From Isoetes taiwanensis (lineage: Eukaryota; Streptophyta; Lycopodiopsida; Isoetales; Isoetaceae), in NCBI GenBank assembly GCA_021234155.1, contig JAJEKV010000169.1:293344-357343 (forward strand): a DNA stretch of 64,000 nt. The letters are read 5' to 3'. The notes beneath the pieces were generated by a model. That model was not told where the DNA came from and did no database searches. It worked only from the letters and a program-made list of their open reading frames with translations. Both the position numbers and the translations under genes were made by a program. Positions 46,943 through 55,928 of this stretch are shown here, in pieces; position 1 is the stretch's first letter; each line of letters starts with the position of its first letter.

Positions 46943-48350
46943 ATCAGAATAAGACTATGGTATCTATGCTTGAAAAGTTAGCCAAATCAGCATGGAGAGT
47001 GGAGCAGCTGAAGCTTGGCATCACTGGAGCTTCGATATGGTCATGGGTCATGAGCACTAGGTCATTTTTCGGTTGATATTTAAAAGGATAATTCTAACTT
47101 TCACGTTAGATCTATCAATCATGTATTGAAGGCACTAGAAGATTCAGCTAAAAATAACAGGGACCACCTAATACAACTAGGCCGACATGTATGTGGGGTT
47201 CTTCAATTATAGATTTTGAGGCCTTGAAGACTAAGGTGACCAATACCACGGGGGCACTCCTAAGGGGATCTCACAATCGAAAAAGCTACTAAGAGGCTTT
47301 ACCTTCAGCTTGATAATTGCTTTGGCTAGAACAAGAACAGATATATGTTCTCATATTTTTTGTACTTTGTGTGGCAGGGTGTGGCTGATGAGCTGCAATT
47401 AGGGTTCGTGATGATACACATGCTCTATTCGGCAATTACTTTAGTCCTTTGAGAAGGTCGGATGCACTCACTATTCCAGAGTTAATGCATTGTTGCAGGA
47501 ATGTCCAACACTTTACCTTGTGCATGAGTCCGTAACTGGAAGAGCTTTATGAACGGCTACCCTAATAAGAAGGAACGTTTTATTGGCCATCTAGAACTGT
47601 TATTATTCAAGTTCTGCAAAAAAAGATGATTGGCCTCTAATTTTCTATAAGATGAGGCCTGGGTACTAAGAATGGTTGCGGGAGAAGGGTATCAAAATGT
47701 AGAAGGAAAATGCAGAGGGTGCACCCATGATTCCACAAGGGGTGCCAAAGACTATACCTCCAGTGACTGCTCTTAAGGACATAGGTGCTTTAAAAAGCTC
47801 CGTAATAAAGCACATCATGCATCGGGTAGCCATCTCAAAGGGAGGAGAGCACTAGTGGTGTAATGCATGCATAAATGAGGCCATCGATAGTTCTATTACG
47901 TGTTCTTGGAGAGGTGGATGCTAGACCATCTGACATGCATGATTTCTTCCCTCGCACCGGGCATGCTTTAGTTGAACCAGAGTTTGTGATCTAGGCAAAA
48001 GTAACATCCCACCAGCATATGTAGGCCCAGCTAATCAGACATGCAAAAGCCCCGTCCAAATCTTTGAAAACCTTATAGAAAGTCCAAATGACCCTCACTA
48101 TGAAGAGGTGTACGTCTCTTAGTAGAAGCCTATCAGCAGGAAGATTGTATCTTATCCAAATTGGGAGAAGAGGTGGAGCCTCTAACCCTAATGATTGGCC
48201 TCGACACCGACCAGTAAATACCATTGATTTTGCATGGACGATTGAAGGGATGCCTTCAAATGTTTTGATCCCAAGTGACGTGGCCTTTCAGTTGGGAGAC
48301 ATGGTTGCTAATGAGGAAAAGGAGGATGATGAGGATGAACAGTAAAATTA
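46943..48350 (+). other. Unassigned region with broken plus-strand coding text
   Basis: Discontinuous plus-strand text (for example EGAPMIPQGVPKTIPPVTAL near 47718-47778, NIPPAYVGPANQTCKSP near 48003-48055) and an 85-codon frame (48088-48345) ending in an acidic tail (EEKEDDEDEQ) suggest a decayed gene or element. I do not recognise the family. A (CCTTTT)-type pyrimidine microsatellite follows at about 48352-48390. Confidence 0.25.
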
Positions 48351-48619
48351 TCCCTTTTCCTTTTCCTTTTCCTCTTCCTCTCCTCTGAAAAAGTGTTTTT
48401 CATGCTTCGACGAAAATGTTGCATGATCCTATGCCCCCCCAATTTGCATACATGCTCAGCTCCTGCTTATGCACATCAACATGAAGTCTCTTACCTTGTA
48501 AAGCAAGTGCCCTGTGCAGCTCCTGCATATCATCGTCCAATTGGAGGGGGTTTCGTCCAGCCTCTAAAGCCTCTAGGTTGCCCCTACGTCCTCAACCATT
48601 TCCAGAGTGGTGATTAAAT

Positions 48620-49080
48620 CCTATAGGGTCAGGAGATGTTGATATTGCATTTGAGTTCTTATAGTGGTCGTTTGAACAACTCGATTGAATCGTGACTGTC
48701 ATCTTCACAACTTTTGCTTGAAGCTGTTACATAGCCACCTTAAGATCTTGCTCAAAGCACTCTCAATCTTGGAATATGGTGTCCATTTTAGTTGACATTG
48801 TATTTAGATTAGCCCGCAGGTCTGGATGTCTGACGCCTTTCAAAGCTGTTAGTTGAAGGTGATCATCCATCTATTGTATGCGCATCTCCATATTGGAAGT
48901 GCCTTGCTTCTCTCTGGCTAGTTGTTTTCTTAGAAATGCAGAGGCCAAAGTCTCTAGCTGGTGTAACCTTAGTTGTTAATCCTTCATCATTTGCATGGGC
49001 TTGCCTCCAGACTCTTTAGATGCCTGATCTAGACTTATCCGAGAATAGCTTGCCACGGGGATTACGTGCACGGCCATAGG
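48620..49080 (-). pseudogene. Possible decayed coiled-coil ORF
   Basis: On the minus strand, broken text such as LRLHQLETLASAFLRKQLAR and LRANLNTMSTKMDTIFQD suggests an amphipathic helical (coiled-coil) protein like a retroelement gag or ORF1. Stops interrupt it every 30-40 codons. Weak call. Confidence 0.2.
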
Positions 49081-49319
49081 AAGGCATCAAACTCTGTTAA
49101 ACTCGTCTTTACGTAGCAAAGCTCCTACAGTTGTAGGTAGCTCGGATGAAGGCGAAAATGGTTCCAATGGATCGGGCACCTCCCAAATACCCTAGGGGGC
49201 ACGTTACCCGAGGGCGAAATGGTGACAGCAAAGCGAAAAAGCAAAAGGGGTGCTGCTGTCGGATGAGGTGTTTTTCTCGAAAAGTTAAGGGCGTATAACG
49301 CTAGCAGCGCCCCATACGG

Positions 49320-49340
49320 TCCCGCGTATAAAAATACGCG
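49320..49340 (+). promoter_or_regulatory. Candidate core promoter with palindromic TATA box
   Basis: CGCGTATAAAAATACGCG contains a consensus TATAAAAA inside seven-base inverted arms, about 270 bases upstream of the ATG at 49606 on the same strand. A T-run (about 49347-49362) follows. Placement suits transcription of the H3-fusion frame; no experimental support. Confidence 0.35.
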
Positions 49341-49605
49341 TCCGTTTTTTTTTTTTTTTTAAATTAAAAACTTTTCACAAAAAAGTTAAAAGTTAAATTC
49401 AAATTTGTGTTACTTTTCGAAAAGTGTGTTTGTTGGGACGACTTCCTGCCGCCATAGCCGCCGGAGTAGAGCTCGCCCGTCGCCATAGCCGACCTTGCAT
49501 GCTACCCTGTTTTCATCCTAACCGCCTAGCGTCTCCCTTCTGACCCTAGCGCCACCTACCCTACACCAAGCGCCCATTTCCTTACCACTTGTATGCGCTA
49601 GTGCC

Positions 49606-50835
49606 ATGATGCCGCGCTTCAAGCTTACAGTAGACCTAAACAAGGCGAATGTCTTCCAGCTATATAGCGTGCTAGTAGACTATCTCTCGGATGATAACTC
49701 CATGATTGACACTGTTTTAGACCTGCTTGTGACCCATTTCACTGAGGGCCATAGAATCCCCTATCCAATCTTCCATTTCAATGAACGCTTCCTCATGAAG
49801 CTGAATGCTGCAGACCAACCTTACACTCTTGTGGAGCAGCCTGATCAAGCATGGGCCATTGTTAAGTTTTATCCGCTAGCCAGCCCAGAGGAGGATCCCG
49901 TGGAGCTTATCTGGACGGAGGCCCAACGGATTTTGCACCTTGCCAGGGTAGAGGAGCTCCAGCAAATAGCTAGTGGCCTACCAGAAGAGCGGGCTAGCCG
50001 TTTTTATTACCTTGGTAAAGGCCATGTGCTTATGTACAGGGACCATTACAATCTTCCCACCTTCTTTTGGAATGAAGAACTATATAGCTTTGTCTTCGAA
50101 AATGTTCCACCTAGCTTCACCCAGGACCGCATGGACCTTGTGCAAGCTGACATGCGAGCTCACCCGGCCCGGTACCATACGGAGATTGCAAGGCGAATAC
50201 AAGTGCGCCAGGACAAAGAGGCCCGGGATGCTGAGAGAGAGCGGATCCGTAAAGCAGAGGAGGATGCCCACACACAGCAGGGTGCGGACTAGAATGTTGA
50301 TCTGGAAGGAGATCAGAATGCTGTCCCGGATAAGGAGGAGAGGTGGGGTAATCGAAAGAGGAAGCTTACGAAGCCCACACGGGGAGGCGTCAATTACAAG
50401 ACCCGGCTTCAGAAGGATGCCCAAATCGGAAAGAACACGTCGGCTCAGCGGCGGGAGCAGATTGTGCAGAGGGCGAAACATCCTTTGACTGGTGGGAAGT
50501 CCTTGCGATTGCTTAAGGCAACTGCCAAGCCATGGAAGCCCCATAGGTTCCAACCGGGCACAGTAGCTCTTCGCGAGATACGTAAGTATCAGAAGACTAC
50601 TGAGCCATTGATACGCCGGTTGCCTTTTCAGCGGCTTGTCCAGGAAATTGCCCAAGAATTCAAGACCGACCTGAGGTTTCAGGCCTTTGTTATACTCGCA
50701 CTCCAGGAAGATGTCGAGGCCTACCTCATAGAGATCTTGAGCGATGCCAACCTGTGCGCCATTCATGCTAAAGGGGTTACCATAATGCCCAAGGATATCC
50801 AGCTCGCAAGAAGGATCCGAGGGGAATTTCGCTGA
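49606..50835 (+). pseudogene. Unknown 228-codon domain joined to a divergent histone H3 by an in-frame TAG
   Basis: One reading frame runs from ATG 49606 to TGA 50833-50835, interrupted only by TAG at 50290-50292. Codons 1-228 encode an unrecognised, mostly helical domain ending in a charged likely coiled coil (RRIQVRQDKEARDAERERIR). The 180 codons after the TAG begin with a basic NLS-like tract ([11 protein letters not shown]). From [20 protein letters not shown] to the end they align without any gap to histone H3 residues 37-135. The PFQRLVQEI signature, K56, K79, C110 and H113 are kept. Changes include L60P, R72Q, G102E and R116G, residues 87-90 read FVIL, and the end is EFR. The upstream tail keeps LTGGK but lacks H3 K9 and the R26-K27-S28 block. 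No introns. It could be a pseudogene, a two-cistron or readthrough gene, or an H3 captured by a mobile element. Confidence 0.7.
50290..50292 (+). other. Single in-frame TAG dividing the H3 fusion frame
   Basis: Codon 229 is TAG in the context GCGGACTAGAATGTT. The residues around it read GAD[17 protein letters not shown], so DQN occurs eight codons later. A CAG-to-TAG transition is the simplest origin. It is not a known strong readthrough context. Confidence 0.8.
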
Positions 50836-51023
50836 TTGTGGAACTTTCTTTCCTCTATTGTAAAAATTTTGTGATCTATATCTGTGTAAAATATTTCTTT
50901 GAAGCTATACACTTAAAATCGTGTCTTTTTGCCACTTGGTGTATATTTAAATGTAAATTATTAAGTAAATAATAATTTTCTTTATATAACCTAGGAAAAC
51001 GTGCCGAAAAGTATAAAGCCACT

Positions 51024-52200
51024 TTTTTTTTTTTTGAAAAACTGTGTCATCAATATATTAAAAGAATGGTAATGTTACAAAGCAAGTGAGGAGGAAAGAG
51101 AACTGCCCCAAAGAGACAGCGATACCTCGACACTCCACAACAAACTCACAGAAAACCTGCAACTCTACTGATGTACAAACCGACCATCACCATCTACAAC
51201 ACCCAAGAAGTCCTGCCAAATGGCAAACTTCCGCCCTACTACTCCCGGGAACACCAGAAAGCTTTGAAATAGCTTGCACCTGAGTCGAGGAATCGAGGAG
51301 GGCTGCGGTAATGCTGAATCCCCGAAGATCCACAACCGCCCGCTTCCATATCAGCCACACCAACCAAGCCACGCACAGATGCAAGGCTTGCTGCCGCAAG
51401 AGCGACCAAAACACCGGATACACATGAAGCGACAAATGGCGGCTAGTCAATCTCACCGAAACGAGCCCCTAACCCAATCCCGGGCATCCCGCAAGTGAGG
51501 GCATAAAACCGGACAATGCTCCACAGGTCTCACGCGATGAAGGCCACAACAAGGGCGAGAGGGCTCACACCCGGCCTAAACCGACTCACAAGGGCATTCA
51601 CCACGATACAGGGTGCACCACACCACTGAAGCACCCTAACCTTCTGGGGGAAGTGAGCTCCATGTCCACGCCCAAACCGAAGCCATCGAGAACCCTGAAG
51701 TCGCGAGAGACCACTTGCACGAAGGGGCGGTGTCATGAATAGCCAAAGACCCTAAGAAGACCGCACAAAGCAAGAAGACACAACATCCGGATGAACCTTC
51801 CAAACCCCGCACTACCACATCATCCCGAGGGACTATACGATATGTAGCGGAATACTCCCCGCCACGTGCTCCCGTGATAGCCCGTCCACCACGCCCCTCG
51901 GTAGCGAAGCTTTCGAAGAACTCCCACGGCTAGTCGACCACCCCAATACCAATCCTCCAAGGTGAGCACAAAGAAGCTCGCCTCCAACGGGCTCAAGCGT
52001 CGAAAGCATGCACGCGATGGCGACCAAGGGCAAGTCTTGCGCTAGGGGTAAAGGAACCCACAAGAAAGGAGAAGAGTGGTGATAAACTGAGGCATAATCT
52101 AGCTGGAAGAGCACACGCACATGATCCCAAGCCCGCAACACTCCTGTGAGAAAAGGGGATGCATGTGGGAAAGGCCGGATGCACCACCACAAGTTGTTTA
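51024..52200 (-). mobile_element. LINE-A fragment with poly(T) end
   Basis: A T run at 51024-51036 on the plus strand is the inverted poly(A) tail. The minus strand encodes the C-terminal part of LINE-A: FPHASPFLTGVLRAWDHVRV (about 52180-52120), parallel to YPNASPFLKGLLAAWDTVRS at 24.62-24.69 kb, and WLVWLIWKRAVVDLRGF (about 51365-51315). Several frameshifts. It lies about 190 bases downstream of the H3 fusion and points towards it. Confidence 0.88.
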
Positions 52201-52339
52201 CTTATACATTTTTGCTTATTTTTAAAATTCTTAGTTCAATTTCTCAGAAGTCATTAGAACAAGAGTCGCCGCCATGCCATAATCCAAGTCATTGTCATGC
52301 TCATAAGACATAGTGTGCAATCGCTACATGACGCATACT

Positions 52340-52630
52340 TCACATAGGACAAGAGTTGTTGCCATGCCATAATGCAAGTCCATGAAGCCCACTGTGGAAC
52401 TGGCCATGTTGATTAACATATACATGTTCAAAAAATCTCATTTCACTAGACTTGTAAGTTTCAACATTAGGTAAGGTAACGTCCCCGTCAATGGTGACGC
52501 CTCCTTTCACGACGTCACTAGGAGCTTTTTCCTTGCGCCCTGACAACACCTTAGAGATCCGCGTATAACCGTAAATGGTGCGCGTTACTGCAGATGTGGC
52601 CAAACTGCATCCTCACAATGGAAAACCCTA
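52340..52630 (-). CDS. Conserved-looking 87-codon frame, unknown
   Basis: A minus-strand frame, bounded by TGA upstream and a stop at 52340, reads VKGGVTIDGDVTLPNVETYK, then SEMRFFEHVYVNQHGQFHSG and LHGLALWHGNNSC. The balanced composition looks like real protein, but there is no ATG in frame at its start, so it could be an internal exon or gene fragment. The upstream DNA has two TTAGGGTTT elements typical of plant 5' UTRs/promoters. Family not recognised. Confidence 0.3.
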
Positions 52631-53762
52631 AACTTTAAGATGGCAAACCCTAAGAATTGGAGTGTTGCAAAACCATAGAATCCTATGGTTCAGAGTCGAT
52701 TTTTGCATGGATTTTTTGCCCAAAAACAATAGTGCAGCATTTTCTTCATTCTTCCTTCCAAGAACTTGGAGGTTCTTCATCGCTTTAGTGACTTCCTCAA
52801 CTGCAGTTCTTCAAGATCAATGATATGGCATCTATATGACATGATCCCAGCCAAAAGGGAGATGGATCATTGACATGCCTTATCCAGGGCTTTTGATTTT
52901 AACTTCATTCTGCTAACATCCTTCAAAGACTTTATTCTAATGCTATTTGTTTTTTTTACCACGATTCTATCATCATGGATAATGGGCATATTTTTGGATA
53001 GAAAACAACAGCAGCATAACAAGCATAACGTGGTCAAATCTTAATGGGTATTTTTGGGTTGCCCATAGGGGCCCATAAAATATTCTAAAATGTGGTTGTG
53101 ATTGTCTTGAGATTAATTAGGGTTTTTGTGACACTTTGTGATACTTAGACGGCAGAGATTGTTCGGGATGCCTTTGACGGTAATTGAATAGGTCTATAGA
53201 AGATATAGCCTTGGACATTCTTGGTTGTCGACTAAGAGCCGTGGCAGAACGCCATGGCGCACGAACCATTGAAAAATTTAGCACGAACCATTGAAAGATT
53301 TAGGCTCAATCTCTATTTATGGAACATTCCAAAAACTGCCCCATTATAATTATATGTTAGAGATAAGTTGTCATTCCATCTTATTATCAAGCACTGTTGC
53401 AACAAATAAGTACAAACAAAGACCACCGTCGTGTAATATAGGGTCATTTGTCATGCCCATAAGATATAATGTAAGTTTATCTTCCAGTACAATATTTACT
53501 CTGTCAAAAATTTGAGGATCATCTCATTCCAAGTATCAATGGGACCAGACAAGCACCAATCTAAGCAGTCGTTCTTTATTCTATGTGTGTTTGCAATTGC
53601 GTATGGTCGTACCACCTCCATCTCAATGCTTGTCTTGTTGCTTATAAATGGAACTTTGCGAACACAAAAGCCACCGTTGTCCCATTTGCCATTCTCAAAA
53701 TGATTTGGATAGAATCTTCTAGACAGTGCGGTTCACCTTATATCCCGGCACAGATCTTGTAA
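52631..53762. other. No supported gene
   Basis: AT-rich DNA. The motif GCCATGCCATAAT(C/G)CAAGTC recurs at about 52273 and 52360, and TCATGCCCATAAGATATAAT near 53450 echoes it. No coding signal. Confidence 0.4.
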
Positions 53763-53892
53763 TGTGGAGCAGCAACAATGAGCAGATTCACCTTTCTGAA
53801 TGGGAGTGGCCCGGCGGCGGCCCATCCGGCGGTAGCTGCCGGTGGCGGCCCCATTCCGTGAAAGGTGAATCTGCGAATTGTTGCTGCTCCAT
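53763..53892. repeat. Long perfect-arm hairpin (about 130 bp)
   Basis: The left arm GTGGAGCAGCAACAAT and GCAGATTCACCTTTC (53764-53795) is mirrored by GAAAGGTGAATCTGC and AATTGTTGCTGCTCCAT (53859-53892). The arms extend inward as GAATGGG.G.GGC against GCCCCATTC. The loop is a GC-rich CCGGCGG repeat. The form suits a MITE remnant or a long pre-miRNA-like foldback. Confidence 0.85.
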
Positions 53893-54900
53893 GACGTCAA
53901 GGTAAGCAGGGTGAAAGAGTTTTCATGCAGTTGAGCTTCGGCAGATGGTAAGCAGACTGGTTGTCTCAGGTTGTTGCCATTCTTGATTAGTATGATCGCC
54001 ACATGGCAACATCCCATTGGACACCAAACAAGAATGAAGACTAACTTACCTTGACGTATTGAGAGCGAAGCCTAAGTGCATTCTTAAGGGCGAAGAAAAA
54101 TCCTACTTGAGTATAATTTGTTCTACTACAGGCATGGTAACCAACAATCTCTTAATTCACATAATAAACTGATTGTTTAAACCACCGCTGGCCCCATGAA
54201 GAAACCGAGAAATCCTACTGTGAAAATGTTCGAAACCATGCCCTGTCCATAACATCCAATAAATCATTGTGACCTTATTGCCCATGCCCTCAATTGGGCC
54301 CTCCGTGCTCTTTACTAGGTACGGTGACCCGACGATTGCTAGGGTGAATTTATATGATTGTAATAACCAACTCTCAAAGCTGCCTTTCTCATCGCGATAA
54401 ATATTTTTTAGAACAACACAGACTTTTTACCTGGGACAGAGCACATAGCAATACAGGCCATTTTCTTATGCATCATCATTAACTCTAAAAACTTTATGGC
54501 ATTGAAACGTGGAAGATCACACTTTGTTTGTTGGTTTCCATCTCCAATACAAATAGTCATTGTCAGGCCATCCATTCTTCATGCAATTCTGGTGTCCCTG
54601 TCTATAATGGCATGTCTCATTTCTGTCTGCTGAATCAGGTATCCAATCTCCCTTTGGGATATCACAAATTCCTGGCAAACAAGAAAGAACCAAATTCAAT
54701 GACTAGACAAAGGGTAGGGCAAATGCCTAAATTTGCAACTTAAGTATGCAGAAAAATTCCTAATGGTTGGATGGCACAATACAAAAATTGATTATATGAC
54801 ACATTAAGAAACCAATGGGAGCCTGTCCTTGTGAGAAGATTGAGCTTCATCTGAAGTGCCAGTGCAAATATAAGCAATACATTGGTCCTTTATTCAACAA
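53893..54900. other. No supported gene
   Basis: Only short frames; nothing recognised on either strand. Confidence 0.4.
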
Positions 54901-54982
54901 GTGATTGCTGACATCCTAGATGCCTTAGATGCTCTAGCATAGTGATTGCTGACATCCTAGATGCCTTAGATGCTCTAGCATA
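54901..54982. repeat. Perfect 41-bp tandem duplication
   Basis: GTGATTGCTGACATCCTAGA...GCTCTAGCATA occurs at 54901-54941 and again at 54942-54982 without mismatch. Confidence 0.95.
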
Positions 54983-55679
54983 TGGCAATCTCGGTCATTC
55001 CAGAATACCCAGCTTTCTCTATAACGTCCTTTTGCACCCTTGAATGCAAATGCAAAATAAGAAGCCTCATGCATCTAGCCTCTACTATCTTCTTCTAAAC
55101 CAAGCGATCTAAACTCTTTAACATTTACAAAGATTGGCCACTAAATTAAAAAAGACCAAGATGAAGTGTCACCGAAGTGTCTCATCACGGTGGAAAGCGA
55201 TGGCTATCCAACCGGTTGTACTAGGAATAACTACTGCTAGTAGTGCCTGTTTGAGCTAGAGGCACGTCCATGCCATGCCCTCCTCTAATCCCAAAATAGA
55301 ATTTGGATATGGATAGGAAGAGAAAAGAAGGCATTGCATAAAAACCAATCTGTTCATCTATACACAAAAGGCTTTCCTACCTTCAAAATCTGTGGCCTCT
55401 TTCTTTGTGAAATCACATTGCAAACAAAATGGGTCTCAACTGTTTTGAAGGCTTGGAAAAGGCGGGCGCTTCTAAAAGCTCTTGAAATTCCGATTCGGTT
55501 GGACTACTTGGACTCTTGCATCTAGCTCTCCTCGGACTATGGCACATCTAGCTCTCTTCAAACTACAGGCAAAGGTCTTTGGCTAGCCAGTTTCCACACC
55601 GCCACCCAAAGAACACCGGTGACCGCCACTTTACGAGTTCACAGCAACAATAGGATTGGAGCAAGTTTTAAGATATCCT
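54983..55679. other. No supported gene
   Basis: A single 63-codon plus frame (55334-55525) without recognisable domain. Region 3' of the U-box gene. Confidence 0.4.
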
Positions 55680-55760
55680 AGGCATATTCTAACATATACT
55701 TAGAATATGCCGAACCCTCATGAGCGAGGGTTTGCCCCCTAGAGGCAACCCAAAAATCTT
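55680..55760. repeat. Interspersed repeat with palindromic core, copy B
   Basis: CCTAGGCATATTCTAACATA through AGGGTTTGCCCCCTAGAGGC and AACCCAAAAATCTT corresponds to copy A at 41357-41450. It lies about 170 bases past the stop codon of the U-box gene and could be the border of a shared element family. Confidence 0.6.
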
Positions 55761-55928
55761 AAATAAACAAAACATATTTAAGTGATGTTTTATGGGAAGA
55801 CCACCTCCTACTATAAGAAAGAAAAAGAAAAGGCTTCATGCATTTACAAATATCAAATTTGAATTTTACAACACAATACAAGACAAATTTACATGTTTCT
55901 CTTGTTTTTCCTGCTTCTTCCTCCTCTT

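Noticed and set aside
50080-50766. 228-codon minus-strand frame opposite the H3 domain
   Set aside because: It is the antisense shadow of the H3 coding sequence; it has no domain of its own.
50293-50835. Calling the H3-like domain a centromeric CENH3
   Set aside because: Loop 1 has no insertion and the fold is colinear with canonical H3; no CENH3-specific feature is visible.
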